Assembly (NCBI RefSeq): GCF_016219575.1 | Contig: NZ_JACRMG010000005.1 | Location: 223,799 to 287,798, forward strand | Direction: 5' to 3' | DNA: 64,000 nucleotides | DNA from: Bradyrhizobium sp. | GTDB lineage: Bacteria; Pseudomonadota; Alphaproteobacteria; Rhizobiales; Xanthobacteraceae | In this document: piece by piece, positions 41,073-50,675 of the stretch | Numbering within the stretch: position 1 is the first letter of the stretch | How the letters are laid out: every line of letters begins with the position of its first letter | Program-made: the position numbers and the translations under genes | The notes under the pieces: model-generated | What the model was told of the DNA's origin: nothing | The model's input: the letters and a program-made list of their open reading frames with translations, nothing else | Database searches by the model: none

Positions 41073-41972
41073 CTATTTCTCCGGCGGAGACAGCGCCGTC
41101 TTATCCGCGGGTGCCACACCGCCCGTCTGCACTTCCGCCGTCTTGGTCGCCTTGGCAGGGTGAACCACGGCTTCATCATTGGCCGGTTGGCCGGCGAAAC
41201 GATCCTGCACCGTCTTCGGCTTTGCTTCCGCCACCGGCACCGGGTTGTCGCGCGGCAGCACGTCCGCCACCGCATCCGTCGTGACCAGATTGGTCATGCG
41301 CAATTCGGCGCGGCTCAACCGATGCAGGTCTTCCCACGGCGGCACGCTGAGCGACAGCGACAGCAGGTCGCCGGTGCCGCCCATGTCGAAGGTATATTTC
41401 GCCAGACGCCCGATATCGCGCTCGACGATCATCAGGTCCTGCGCCGTATAGCTTGCGGCCTTCGCATCGTCGGCGCGGTCGCCCATCCAGATCTGGTGCA
41501 CGCGGACATGGGCGGCCTCAGGCACATAGCGTGTCTTGCCAGCGAGCAGCAGGAACACGCACATCGACTCGCAGTAGGCTTCCGGCGCAATGCCCGGTCG
41601 CATCGCATTGTCGCCGCGCAGGCTGATGCCCACCGTGGTGAGCATGCCGAGGCTGCGGAAACGCCGGCCGAGCGCGATGGAGTCGTTCACCGAACCGCCG
41701 CTGGAGTCGAACACGATGGTCGCGCCGGCAAGGTCGCGGTCGCGCGCGAACTCGTCGAAGTCGCGCGGGCTGTCCGCGGTGACGATTCCGACCGCGCTGA
41801 CCCAGCTCTTGCAATCGGGCTTGCATTCGACCCAGTTGAAGCGCATCGGCAGCTTGCGTTCCTCGAGCGTGCCGCTCGCCTTCGCCGAATTGCCTGACGT
41901 CGTGGGCAAGCCAGGCAATGCGAGGCACAGGGCCGTTGCGCCGATCAGCGCCCAGCCGCGAAGCTCAAGCAT
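41073..41972 (-). CDS. ClpP/crotonase-fold periplasmic protein, copy 1
   Basis: 299 residues from ATG 41972 with a signal peptide (WALIGATALCLALPGLPTTS). The ClpP-like core runs from ATIVFDSSGGSVNDSIALGRRFRSLGMLTTVG through AYCESMCVFLLLAGKTRYVPEAAHVRVHQIWMG. This includes the G-G oxyanion loop, the S-M-C strand with a candidate Ser, and the following His (RVHQI). The fold is shared with the protein at 49223-50467. Proteolytic activity is not certain. The C-terminus is Pro/Lys-rich and disordered. A longer start at 42044 is possible; neither has a good ribosome site. Divergent from yidD. Confidence 0.75.
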   Translation of the reverse strand: MLELRGWALIGATALCLALPGLPTTSGNSAKASGTLEERKLPMRFNWVECKPDCKSWVSAVGIVTADSPRDFDEFARDRDLAGATIVFDSSGGSVNDSIALGRRFRSLGMLTTVGISLRGDNAMRPGIAPEAYCESMCVFLLLAGKTRYVPEAAHVRVHQIWMGDRADDAKAASYTAQDLMIVERDIGRLAKYTFDMGGTGDLLSLSLSVPPWEDLHRLSRAELRMTNLVTTDAVADVLPRDNPVPVAEAKPKTVQDRFAGQPANDEAVVHPAKATKTAEVQTGGVAPADKTALSPPEK

Positions 41973-42228
41973 CGTCACAAGCTTCAATTCGGTTCCTTCC
42001 CCAAGCCCCAATATTGCGGCTGCGATGGCCCCCAAACGCGACATGATTCTGTCATGCCCGCGTTATCAAAACGGTAATCGTGCTGACCGGACTCGTCCAT
42101 AGGACCTTTGCTGCACCGCCGTCGGCTTCGTGCGATATTTTACAACTGTGGCGCAAATGCCTGCAGAATAAGGGTTCCCCGCTTTGGAACCCCCGCAAGA
42201 TTACGGCTAGGATTGCAGCAGACCGCCC

Positions 42229-42570
42229 ATGAAGCATGCACCGCATCATTGCCCCGACTGCGCCGGCGCGCTGCTGCGCCTGCCGCGCAATGCCGGGCGC
42301 GGCATGATCTGGATCTATCGCCACACGCTGTCGCCGCTGGTCGGCTACAATTGCCGCCACCTGCCGACCTGCTCGGTCTACGCCGATGAAGCGATCGAAC
42401 GTTTCGGCCTGTGGGGCGGCGGATGGATGACCCTGGCGCGGCTGTTGCGCTGCCAGCCCTGGGGCACGTCGGGCATCGATCATGTTCCGGCAACGAGACC
42501 GCCTGGCGCGCGCTGGTACCTGCCCTGGCGCTACGGCCGCTGGCGCGGCGTCAATGCGCCGCCGCCGTGA
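42229..42570 (+). CDS. yidD: Membrane-protein insertion efficiency factor YidD
   Basis: 113 residues with the YidD pattern YRHTLSPLVGYNCRHLPTCSVYADEAIERFGLWGGGWMTLARLLRCQPWGTSGIDHVP, including the three conserved Cys. YidD assists the YidC insertase at the inner membrane. The N-terminus has an extra CPDC pair (HHCPDCAGAL) not part of the usual core. It lies between divergent and convergent neighbours rather than in the common rpmH-rnpA-yidC operon. Confidence 0.95.
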   Translation: MKHAPHHCPDCAGALLRLPRNAGRGMIWIYRHTLSPLVGYNCRHLPTCSVYADEAIERFGLWGGGWMTLARLLRCQPWGTSGIDHVPATRPPGARWYLPWRYGRWRGVNAPPP

Positions 42571-42592
42571 CGCGCGCCGGGAGCGAAGCGGA

Positions 42593-43804
42593 CTAGCGGC
42601 CGAAGAACAGGAAGCCGCGCGGCGCAGGCGGCGGCGGCTTCGGCTTTTTCGGGCGCGGTGGCGGCGGAGGCGGCTCGGCCGACGACGTGGTCTCCACCGG
42701 AGCCGTCCCGTCGTTCGGCAACCGCACCGACAGCAGCAAATTCGAATCATTGGTCCGCCAGCGATAGCCGATGCCGAAATTGATCGGCTCAGCCTTACGG
42801 AACAGTTCGGCATAGGATTGCTGGTACCGGCCGGGGAATTCGCCGATCGGTCCGTTGTACCTGCCGAACGGGAAGAACCGCCACTGCTTCGAACTGTAGT
42901 ACTGCAGCGGGACGCCGGAATCGTCCTGGATGACGGTGGCGCTGTTGGCGAGGATGTAGTCGCGCACCGTGGTGAAGTTGCCGGAATGCAAGAGATAGGA
43001 CGCGCTCTTGATCAGGCTGTTGCCGGGCGCCAGCGTCGAGCAAAACTTAAGGAATCCGCTCGACTTGATGCCGCCATTGGAGAGATCGGTCGAGAAGTAA
43101 TACAGCGTCTTCTCCACCCCGTCGGAGCCGGCAAAGGTGATCTTCGCGCCGCGCGGCGCGTTGGATCCGGGATTCTCGTTGCCGGTCTTGACCTGTCCTT
43201 CGGCGTCGAGCGCGATCGGGGTGACGCTCTTGATGGTCTTGCCGGAGCGCGCCAGGAACACGTAGAGCACCGGTAGCGTACCGCCCATCTGACCGGCGCG
43301 CAGATCGGTCTTCATTTGCTTGGTGATGAAGAAGCTGAAGGACAGGATCGAGCCCAGCGAATGCTCGATATTGTAGAGCGCTGCTCCGATGGCGCCGCGC
43401 GGCAGTTTCGTCAGGTCGGGCACCTGCCCCGGCGGCTCCAGCGCACTCAGCACATAGGTGGTCGCCTTCGGATAGAAGGCGTTGGCATAGAGGAAGTCCG
43501 GCCCGGAGAACATGTAGAACATGGTCGGCTTGGGCGCGGCGAGATGGGTTTCCGACCAGGCGCGGATCTTCGAGAGCTGGCGCTGCTCGAGCTGGCCGAA
43601 GGCGTTGTCGAAGAACCGGGCGTGGCGCTGCCAGGACGGATCCTTGGTCAGCGGCAGCAGGGGTGAATCCGCCGACGGCTGCATGCCCGCGAGAAATTTC
43701 GCCGTGTCGTCGGCGGTGACCTCGGCGGCGCGTGCCGGAACGGCGGCCGCCAGCATCAGGGCGGCTACGAGCGTTGCTGATGCAAGTGATCGAAACAGTT
43801 TCAT
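42593..43804 (-). CDS. Secreted hypothetical protein, 403 aa, coupled to the permease
   Basis: Signal peptide (FRSLASATLVAALMLAAAVPARA) then about 350 residues with no family I recognise: MFYMFSGPDFLYANAFYPKATTYVLSALEPPGQVPDLTKLPRGAIGAALYNIEHSLGSILSFSFFITKQM. A Pro-rich tail with RPKKPKPPPPAPRGFLFFGR closes it. Soluble, probably periplasmic. The ATG overlaps the stop of the amino-acid permease (ATGA, 43801-43804), so the two should be made together. A sensing or scavenging role linked to the permease is possible, but nothing in the sequence shows it. Confidence 0.75.
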   Translation of the reverse strand: MKLFRSLASATLVAALMLAAAVPARAAEVTADDTAKFLAGMQPSADSPLLPLTKDPSWQRHARFFDNAFGQLEQRQLSKIRAWSETHLAAPKPTMFYMFSGPDFLYANAFYPKATTYVLSALEPPGQVPDLTKLPRGAIGAALYNIEHSLGSILSFSFFITKQMKTDLRAGQMGGTLPVLYVFLARSGKTIKSVTPIALDAEGQVKTGNENPGSNAPRGAKITFAGSDGVEKTLYYFSTDLSNGGIKSSGFLKFCSTLAPGNSLIKSASYLLHSGNFTTVRDYILANSATVIQDDSGVPLQYYSSKQWRFFPFGRYNGPIGEFPGRYQQSYAELFRKAEPINFGIGYRWRTNDSNLLLSVRLPNDGTAPVETTSSAEPPPPPPRPKKPKPPPPAPRGFLFFGR

Positions 43805-45171
43805 TCACGACCCGGAGATGCGGCCGCGGGGCCATTGGCGGATTGCTTGCGGAAAACGGCGTAGATCAGCAGGCCTGAAAGCATGATCAATAGACCTAGC
43901 AATGACGGTTTGGGCTGGGTGGTCAGAAGATAGTACATCATGAAACCGGTCACGAGCAGGAAAACCAGCGGCGTGAACGGGTATCCCCAGGCGCGATAGG
44001 GCCGCGGCAGGTCCGGGTGGGTGATGCGCAGCTTGATCACCCCGAGCACCACGAAAAACGAGCAGAACAGAAGCGAGAACTGGATGAACTCCAGCACCGC
44101 CTCGAAACTGCGAGTGAACAGCATCAGGCTCGCCACGACGACCTGGAACAGGACGGCATAGGCCGGCGCGCCGCTCGGCGAGCGGCGGGCGAAAACCTTC
44201 AGCGCAGGGATGTCCTCCCCCATCGTCATCATCACGCGCGGCCCGATCCACATCATGGCCGAGATCGACGAGATCAGGCCGATGCAGATCATGGCGCCGA
44301 CGATGCGGCCGCCGAGTTCGCCGAAGATGTGGCTGCCGGAAATGCGGGCGACGTCGAGCTGGCCGGCCAGCTTGTCCATCGGCGCGGTATGCAGAAACAC
44401 CGCGTTCAGTGCCACATAGAGCACCAGTACGATCAGCGTGCCGATCAGCATGGCGCGCGGCACGTTGCGCTCGGGCAGCTTCATCTCGCCGATGATGTAG
44501 GTAGCCGCGTTCCAGCCCGAGAAGGAATACATCACAAAGACGAGGCTGATGGCGAAGGGAGCGCTGAGCACGTAGGTGAAGTCGGACGAATGCGGCGCAA
44601 AGGAGACCGGCTGCGGCGTGCCGATGACGAAGCCCAGACCGAGAAAGGCGACGATCAGCACCACCTTGATGATGGTGGCGATCATCTGGAACGTCGAGGA
44701 ATGCCGGATGCCGGTGAGCTGGATCAACGACACCAGCCAGACCACGCCGATGGCGAGCGCGAGCGGCGGCGCGTTCGGCAGGATCGAGCGGCCATATTCG
44801 CCAAAGGCCATGGCGGCGAGCGCAACCGGCGCCGAAAAGCCGACCGTCGCCGACACCCAGCCCGCGACGAAGCCAAACGCCGGGTGATAGGTGCGGCCGA
44901 GAAAATTGTACTCCCCGCTCGAACGCGGAAACATCGCGCTGAGCTCGCCATAGGAGAACACGCCGCACAGCGCCACGATGCCGCCGAGCGTCCAGAGCAG
45001 CAGGATGGAGAAGCCGCTGGGGATATCCTTGACCTGGAAACCGAGGCTGGTGAAGACGCCGACGCCCACCATGTCGGCAACCACGATGGCAGCCGCCACC
45101 CAGAGCGAGACGGTTGACCCGCCTGTGGGTCGGCCGGGCGCGGCCGCGCCCCCCGCTTCTGATGCCGCCAT
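43801..45171 (-). CDS. Amino-acid permease, APC superfamily
   Basis: 456 residues, 12 predicted membrane helices beginning VSLWVAAAIVVADMVGVGVFTSLGF, the first helix with the unwound GVGVFTS motif of APC transporters. YSFSGWNAATYIIGEMKLPERNVPRAMLIGT is the conserved loop before helix 7. Substrate class (cationic, neutral) cannot be fixed from sequence. ATG 45171 begins MAASEAGG; the frame extends to 45243 with weaker signals. Translationally coupled to the downstream secreted protein by an ATGA overlap. Confidence 0.9.
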   Translation of the reverse strand: MAASEAGGAAAPGRPTGGSTVSLWVAAAIVVADMVGVGVFTSLGFQVKDIPSGFSILLLWTLGGIVALCGVFSYGELSAMFPRSSGEYNFLGRTYHPAFGFVAGWVSATVGFSAPVALAAMAFGEYGRSILPNAPPLALAIGVVWLVSLIQLTGIRHSSTFQMIATIIKVVLIVAFLGLGFVIGTPQPVSFAPHSSDFTYVLSAPFAISLVFVMYSFSGWNAATYIIGEMKLPERNVPRAMLIGTLIVLVLYVALNAVFLHTAPMDKLAGQLDVARISGSHIFGELGGRIVGAMICIGLISSISAMMWIGPRVMMTMGEDIPALKVFARRSPSGAPAYAVLFQVVVASLMLFTRSFEAVLEFIQFSLLFCSFFVVLGVIKLRITHPDLPRPYRAWGYPFTPLVFLLVTGFMMYYLLTTQPKPSLLGLLIMLSGLLIYAVFRKQSANGPAAASPGRE

Positions 45172-45481
45172 ATCGGTCCACGCCTTTGGGGCATCGCGCC
45201 CGGGATTCGCGTCAATGGTGCAGGCTCGCGCCCGCCAGTTCAAGCAATGTTAACAAAGGTTTAAATCAAACGCCGATTTTGGTATTTAGATACCGAAAGC
45301 GAGCCCGACCATCTTCCTGATCATTCGCGGTAATGCGCAAACAAAAAGGCGCTTCCCACAATCAGGACACGATTCCATGTTCAATTTCGGGGGTCCGGAT
45401 ATGGGGAGTTCGTCCGGATTCTTAACGTCGCCTAAACGCCGGCCGGTCCAGCTTGCCGTTCGGTGGTTTTTTGGGGGGTGG
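45172..45481. other. Intergenic, AT-rich divergent region with inverted repeat
   Basis: 310 bp between the permease and the alpha/beta-hydrolase. It contains GGTATTTAGATACC (45281-45294), a 5-bp-arm inverted repeat. An opposite-strand frame (45286-45378) encodes MESCPDCGKRLFVCAL..., with a CxxC, but it is short and has no ribosome site, so I leave it out. No repeat of families A-D is present. Confidence 0.45.
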
Positions 45482-46783
45482 ATGATCGGGGTCGATCCGA
45501 AATCGACGACGCACGAACACGCTGTTCCGGCGATGCCATTCGGCATGTCGCCGCGCTGGCGCGCGCTCGCCCTCCTCGCCGTGTTCGTGCCGCTGTCCTC
45601 GCTGCTGGTTCAGTGCGGCAAGGCGCCGCCGGCCGCAACGCTCGCAGCGAACGTGCACGCCACCGGCGGCGACTCGTTCGAGGAGCGTTTCCCCTCCCCG
45701 CAGTTCAAGGATCGTTTCCCCAGCGAGTCTGAAAGCATCAAATGGTCGTCGCGCGGCGAGCCGGCGCGGCAGCGCACGGTGCGCACCGAGAGGATCACGC
45801 CCGAGCCTATGCCCGCGCCCTCGTCCTACCGCGTCGCGTCCTACGCGCCGACGCTGCCGCTGGAGCGCCCGCGCGAGGATCTGACCACGCTGGTCAGCAT
45901 GAAGTCTTCCGCCTTCCCCTATTTCGGCGAGAACCCGCGCTCGGAAGCGCCGTTCCTCAACATCGCCAAGGGCGAACGCCGCGGCCATCGCAGCTATTCC
46001 GGCAAGGTCTACTGGCAGGACGAGACCTACAACGACAGCCGCGTGCTGGTGCACGTGCCCGAGCACTTCGATGCGCAGAAGCCGGGCGTGATCGTGGTGT
46101 TCTTCCATGGCAATGGCGCCACGCTCGAGCGCGACGTGCGCGACCGCCAGATGGTGCCGCAGCAGATTTCCGACTCCGGCGTCAACGCCGTGCTGCTCGC
46201 GCCCCAGATGGCCGTCGATGCCGCCGATTCCAGCGCCGGCAAGTTCTGGCAGCCGAACGGCTTCAAGCGCTTCATGGACGAATCGGTGGCCCATCTGACC
46301 CGCCTCTATGGCGATCCGAAATCTGCAAAGACCTTCGCCAACATGCCGATCGTGATCGTCGGCTACAGCGGCGGCTTCCTGCCGACCGCCTGGAGCCTCG
46401 AGGTCGGCGGCATCACCAAGCGCATCGCCGGCGTGATCCTGCTCGATGCCGTCTATGGCGAGCTCGACAAGTTCGCCAACTGGATCGAGAACAATCGCAA
46501 CGGCTTCTTCATCAGCTCGTATACCCGCTACACCAAGCGGCGCGACATGGAGCTCATGGCCATGCTGCGTGAAAAGGGCATCTCCTATCGCGAGGAGATG
46601 GACGGCCCGCTGCGCCCCGGCAGCGTCGTGTTCGTGCAGACGCGCGACGGCGTCACCCATCGCAGCTACGTCACGCAGGCCTGGACCGAGCATCCGGTCA
46701 AGGACGTCCTGATCAAGATGGCGACGGCGCCGACATCCGCGCGCTATGCGAGCATGCCATCGTCGGCGAGCGCGAGCCGCTGA
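45482..46783 (+). CDS. Periplasmic alpha/beta-hydrolase-fold protein, 433 aa
   Basis: After an N-terminal hydrophobic segment (WRALALLAVFVPLSSLLVQCG; a lipobox-like VQC but not canonical) and a long Pro/Ser linker, the hydrolase core shows VLVHVPEHFDAQKPGVIVVFFHGNGATLERD (oxyanion GNG), the Ser nucleophile in VIVGYSGGFLPTAWSLEVGG and the Asp region VILLDAVYGELDKF. A His in VTHRSYVTQAW could complete a triad. The substrate is unknown. ATG 45482 is preceded by GGGGGGTGG; the frame extends upstream to 45377. Unusual is the long linker between membrane anchor and hydrolase. Confidence 0.75.
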   Translation: MIGVDPKSTTHEHAVPAMPFGMSPRWRALALLAVFVPLSSLLVQCGKAPPAATLAANVHATGGDSFEERFPSPQFKDRFPSESESIKWSSRGEPARQRTVRTERITPEPMPAPSSYRVASYAPTLPLERPREDLTTLVSMKSSAFPYFGENPRSEAPFLNIAKGERRGHRSYSGKVYWQDETYNDSRVLVHVPEHFDAQKPGVIVVFFHGNGATLERDVRDRQMVPQQISDSGVNAVLLAPQMAVDAADSSAGKFWQPNGFKRFMDESVAHLTRLYGDPKSAKTFANMPIVIVGYSGGFLPTAWSLEVGGITKRIAGVILLDAVYGELDKFANWIENNRNGFFISSYTRYTKRRDMELMAMLREKGISYREEMDGPLRPGSVVFVQTRDGVTHRSYVTQAWTEHPVKDVLIKMATAPTSARYASMPSSASASR

Positions 46784-46962
46784 TCCGTAGAAATACCGAA
46801 GAGGGCGCCTCGAACACGCCCTATCATACCTCCATCCGAGATGTGATGTTGATGTCTCCGTCAAAGGCGACACAGGGCATTGTCGGTACGTTGCGCACGC
46901 CCTAGGCTGCAACCTTTACTGAATGCGTTGATTTGAACGTGTTTTGCCATTGGGGACGGCTG

Positions 46963-47289
46963 TTGCGCGAGGGCTTGTACAAGGTCGAGTTTCACACCGT
47001 GCACGGCACCGGCACCGGCGTGATCTACGCCACGGCAGGCAAGCTGCGCGGCGGCAACTCCGCGTTTGCCTTCACCGGCAATTATGTCGACCGGAACGAC
47101 GGCATCCAGGTCAAGGTTTCGACCCAGCGGCACAATCCCGATCCGGCGTTCCGGCCGCTGTTCGGGACCGACATGATCACATTGACGCTACGGGGAACCG
47201 AGCACGGCGGCATGGTCGACTTCGAGGGCACCGCCCTGCAGCTGCCGGGCATCGCTTTCAAGGCGATCCTGACCTGGATCAGCGATTAG
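46963..47289 (+). CDS. GrlR-family regulatory protein
   Basis: 108 residues, beta-rich: GLYKVEFHTVHGTGTGVIYATAGKLRGGNSAFAFTGNYVDRNDGIQVKVSTQRHNPD...FGTDMITLTLRGTEHGGMVDFEGTALQLPGIAFKAIL. This fits the GrlR fold (a lipocalin-like beta barrel), originally a negative regulator in enteropathogens; alphaproteobacterial members have unknown partners. The start TTG 46963 has GGGGA 6 nt upstream; TTG 46933 or GTG 46939 remain possible. Confidence 0.75.
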   Translation: MREGLYKVEFHTVHGTGTGVIYATAGKLRGGNSAFAFTGNYVDRNDGIQVKVSTQRHNPDPAFRPLFGTDMITLTLRGTEHGGMVDFEGTALQLPGIAFKAILTWISD

Positions 47290-47352
47290 CGCACGGGGCG
47301 CTCGCGAGCGGAGGCTACTCCCGAGCGGTCGCCGTTTCGATGTCGGGTTCGG

Positions 47353-47811
47353 TCAGGACGGCAGCTTGGGCAGCTTTTCGGCGAAGCCGTTGAAGCAGGT
47401 CAGCCGCTCCTCTTCGTCCTTGAAGCCGCCGCACTCGGTGACGGATTTCACCGGCGCCTTGGCCTTTGGATTGGGCTTGGGCGCAATCACGGTGTCATAG
47501 CAATTCAGCCGGTCCTTGGTGCCGTCGTCGATGTCGAGGCAGGCCTGCAACCGCTGCGCCATCGATTTCGGTTTGCCGGCTCCCTTGGTCGACTTGGCCG
47601 ACTTGGCCGGTTTGGCCGCATCCGCCGGCGGCGCATCCCTGGACGCATTTTTGGAAGCATCCTTGGACGCATCCTTGGATTTGGCCGCGCCCTTCGGCTT
47701 GACCTGCACCAGCGGCTTGTCGCCCACCATCGGGGGCTTGGCCGGCTCGCTGGTCTGCGCAATGGCGGCGGCCGAATACAGCAGCGCAGCAATCACCAGA
47801 ATCTTTTTCAT
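47353..47811 (-). CDS. Secreted Lys/Ala-rich hypothetical protein, 152 aa
   Basis: Signal peptide MKKILVIAALLYSAAAIAQ, a low-complexity basic linker with a four-residue repeat (SKDASKDASKNASRDA), then a Cys-containing C-terminal part (LQACLDIDDGTKDRLNCYDTVI...VTECGGFKDEEERLTCFNGFAEKL) with four Cys in two similar units (C...D..RL.CYD / C...E.RL.CFN). The pair suggests an internal duplication of a small disulphide-bonded unit. The linker DNA is repetitive (GCATCCTTGGAC x3). No family recognised. Confidence 0.7.
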   Translation of the reverse strand: MKKILVIAALLYSAAAIAQTSEPAKPPMVGDKPLVQVKPKGAAKSKDASKDASKNASRDAPPADAAKPAKSAKSTKGAGKPKSMAQRLQACLDIDDGTKDRLNCYDTVIAPKPNPKAKAPVKSVTECGGFKDEEERLTCFNGFAEKLPKLPS

Positions 47812-48004
47812 CTCGCTTCGCTTTCGTCCTGACCCAACGGGATGGAAGGCAATGCGACGAATATGCGCCCGATTGAGGCCAAATGGCGAAATCGCCCCGC
47901 GGCGCCTGCGTCCCGGCGATTCCCTGATCGCCTCCCCCTTGAGAGCTGAGGAAAGCATGCGGCGGGCGTCTTGTCACGTTGCAGGTTGTGACGGCCCCCG
48001 CGCC

Positions 48005-49171
48005 CTATCCGGCCGTGCGCGGCCGGGTCAGGACGACGGTGACAAGCGCCGACGCCAGGAAGACCGCCGCCACGTAGCCTGCACCGTAAAGGAGATCGCC
48101 GCCGTAGAGGATGCCGCCGACCGCCGAGCCGATCGCCTGCCCGATATAGAGCACCGACGTGTTGAGCGAGACGGACGCGGATGCGAGCGACGGCGCCGCG
48201 GCGACCAGGCGCACCTGCTGCATCGAGTTGCTGGAAGCAAAACCCAGCCCCCAGACCGCGACCGAGCAGGCCATCGACAGGTAATTGCCCGCGGTCAGCG
48301 CCCAGCCCGCAATGCCGGCAAGCACCAGAGATATCGACAGCACCGAGGTACGGTAGGCCCCCCAGCCATCGACAATGCGGGTCGCGACCGCCACGCCGAC
48401 GAAGCCGAAGGCGCCATAGATCGCGAACACCAGACCGATGGCGTCGGCGCTTGCGCCGGTGAGCCGGGCGAGCAGCGGCCCCATGAAGGTGAAGATCACG
48501 AACTGGCCGGACATATAGAGCGTGGTGATCAAGAGCAGCAGCACGACGAGGCGGTTGCGCGCAAGATCAAGCCAGGTCCGCAACGCCACGGGCGCCCCGA
48601 ACAGCCCGCCCGGCAGCCGCCACGTCAACAGCAGGAAGCTCACGACGCCCAGCGCGCCGATGCCGCCATAGGCCGCGCGCCAGCCGTAACGGTGGGCGAC
48701 CAGCGTGATCAGCGGCAGGCCGACGGCAGCCGCCAGCGACCAGCCGAGGAAGACATAGGCAATGGCGGAGCCGCGCCTTGTTTCCGGCACGATCATCGCC
48801 GCTGTGCCGGCAGCCTGCGGCGTATAGATCACGCCGATGGCGAGCATCGCGAGCCGCAAGCCCAGTAGGCTCGCATAGTCGGGCGCGAAGGCCGAGGCGA
48901 CATTGGTCACCGCGAGGACCGCGAGCGTCGCCGCAAGCAGCATGCGCCGCTCGACCCGACTGGTGAGCCAGGCCGTGACCGGCGATCCCACGCACAGCAC
49001 GATGGCGCCGAACGTGATCAGAAGCCCCGCGGTGCGGATGCTGACGTCGAGGCCTTCGGACAATTCCTTCAGCATGCCCGCCGGCGCCAGCACCGCGCAG
49101 CCGGTGACGACATTGCCGAGCATCAGGGCGGTGGGAGCGAAGCGGCGCGCGGCGGCGGGGCGAGTATCCAT
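48005..49171 (-). CDS. MFS drug/sugar-type transporter
   Basis: 388 residues with 12 helices in two halves. Helix 2-3 loop TAWLTSRVERRMLLAA carries the MFS signature, and the DHA1-like layout (TLYMSGQFVIFTFMGPLLARLTGASADAIGLVFAIYGAFGFVGVAVA) suggests efflux rather than uptake. Substrate unknown. ATG 49171 begins MDTRPAAARRFAPTALMLGNVV. It lies between the Lys-rich secreted gene and the ClpP-fold gene, all on the same strand, with 50-190 bp gaps. Confidence 0.88.
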   Translation of the reverse strand: MDTRPAAARRFAPTALMLGNVVTGCAVLAPAGMLKELSEGLDVSIRTAGLLITFGAIVLCVGSPVTAWLTSRVERRMLLAATLAVLAVTNVASAFAPDYASLLGLRLAMLAIGVIYTPQAAGTAAMIVPETRRGSAIAYVFLGWSLAAAVGLPLITLVAHRYGWRAAYGGIGALGVVSFLLLTWRLPGGLFGAPVALRTWLDLARNRLVVLLLLITTLYMSGQFVIFTFMGPLLARLTGASADAIGLVFAIYGAFGFVGVAVATRIVDGWGAYRTSVLSISLVLAGIAGWALTAGNYLSMACSVAVWGLGFASSNSMQQVRLVAAAPSLASASVSLNTSVLYIGQAIGSAVGGILYGGDLLYGAGYVAAVFLASALVTVVLTRPRTAG

Positions 49172-49222
49172 GCAATCGCATCTATGGCCGGCGGGCGCCG
49201 ATGAACAGGGTGCGCGTTCCCT

Positions 49223-50467
49223 CTATTTCGCGGCGCTCTCCTGCGCGCCGACGGTCTGCCGGAGCACGATGTTCCTGGGCGGCGGACAAGTCGCAGCCAG
49301 CGTCGTCAGCGCGCCGGCCAGGCCTTCGGTGGAGAATTTCGCAGCGCGCGCCACGCGCCGCCCGTCCGCGGCCTGCACCGACTCCATGAATTCGAACTGC
49401 GGCACGGCGGCCAGGCTCTGCACCGAGGCGCTCGTCATGCGCAGCCCCCAGATCTCAAATCCCTGCAGCTTCGCCGGCGGCCAATTGAAGTGCTGCGGCG
49501 ACGGGCCCACTCCGGATATCGCGACCGTCGGCAGTGTCGAGCCGGAGACGAGCGCCGGGCGCTGGAAATTCAGTTCGAACTGCTCGTTCGAGGAACAGAT
49601 GATCCGCCATTGCGACAGCCGCCAGGCCTTGCCGCCTTCCTCGCGCACCGCCGCCGCCTTGCTCACCATGCTGCGGACGCTGTTCTCGAATTTCCAGGGC
49701 GTCTCCGCGATCTCGCGCCGGTCGATGCCGAAGCGCATGATCTCCTCGCGCGTCAGCACATGCTGGCTCTCGAACTTGATGGAGCGGGCGAGATCGAACA
49801 GGCCGATATCCGCTCCCATCTTCACGATGTAAGCCGACAGCATGCGGTCGGCGCGTTCCCGGCCGCGCTCGGTGGCAGCCGCGCGCACCTCGGCAGGCGG
49901 CACGCCGCCGCGGAAATGCACCACCACCTTGGCGGAATGCACCGCAAGCAGCGCATCGGGTGCAACCTCGCGGTTCGTCGCACCCAGCAGCAGATAGGGA
50001 CAGGCCGAATTGCAGTTGGCGCCGCGGGTGAAGAGATCTCCACGCAGCAGGCGGCCGGATTGCTTGAGCTTCACGCAGGCAACGCTGTCCTGCGCCTCGA
50101 AACCGCAATCGTTGACCACGGTGCGCCCGACCCGCGCGGTGGCGCGGCGTTCGCGCAACATCGCCCCCATGGCGAGCGCCTGATCGAGATTGCCGCCGGG
50201 CGACGAGAGATAGATCGGCAGGTCGCGGTTGCCGGCCTGTTGCAGGAATTTCTTGAAGCGTAAGGCGGCGGCACCGTCGACCTGCCCCTCCACCGCAATC
50301 CAGCTGTCGCAGCCGCGGCCGCAGGAGTCGGGTGCGCCCTTGGCCACATAGAACACCATCGGCGCCGGGTGCGTCGCCAGGGGCACGCGCCGCGCCGGGC
50401 CAGGTGCCGCAAACGCCGGTGCGTCGAGCAGGATCAGGATGGCGACAATGAATGCGCTGAGCATCAT
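49223..50467 (-). CDS. ClpP/crotonase-fold periplasmic protein, copy 2
   Basis: 414 residues with signal peptide (LSAFIVAILILLDAPAFA). The core shows LPIYLSSPGGNLDQALAMGAMLRERRATARVG then GANCNSACPYLLLGATNREVAPDALLAVHSAKVVVHFRGG, with SSPGG oxyanion loop, candidate Ser in NSACPYLL and His in AVHSA, as in copy 1 (41073-41972). A long C-terminal part (about 180 residues) is specific to this protein. Such proteins are predicted periplasmic proteases of unknown target. Upstream lies the thrS promoter region. Confidence 0.78.
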   Translation of the reverse strand: MMLSAFIVAILILLDAPAFAAPGPARRVPLATHPAPMVFYVAKGAPDSCGRGCDSWIAVEGQVDGAAALRFKKFLQQAGNRDLPIYLSSPGGNLDQALAMGAMLRERRATARVGRTVVNDCGFEAQDSVACVKLKQSGRLLRGDLFTRGANCNSACPYLLLGATNREVAPDALLAVHSAKVVVHFRGGVPPAEVRAAATERGRERADRMLSAYIVKMGADIGLFDLARSIKFESQHVLTREEIMRFGIDRREIAETPWKFENSVRSMVSKAAAVREEGGKAWRLSQWRIICSSNEQFELNFQRPALVSGSTLPTVAISGVGPSPQHFNWPPAKLQGFEIWGLRMTSASVQSLAAVPQFEFMESVQAADGRRVARAAKFSTEGLAGALTTLAATCPPPRNIVLRQTVGAQESAAK

Positions 50468-50675
50468 GAACGGTCTTCAGACGACGGCGATTGCGCCGAT
50501 TTGCGACGCTAACAAGGCGGCCGGCCTGCGGCAACCGGTGGGTGCTCGGAAATTCGGAGTCAAAAATGCTGTCACAAATCCGTGGCGAGTCATGGTCCGC
50601 CTCATCGTGGCGGCGTCCCTTGGACGATCCCCCTCAATCGGCCGTGTTTCATCTTGAATTGGCGAGAATCCCGGA

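Noticed and set aside
45286..45378. 30-codon minus-strand frame with a CPDCG motif
   Set aside because: No ribosome site, very short and in a promoter region. One CxxC is not enough.
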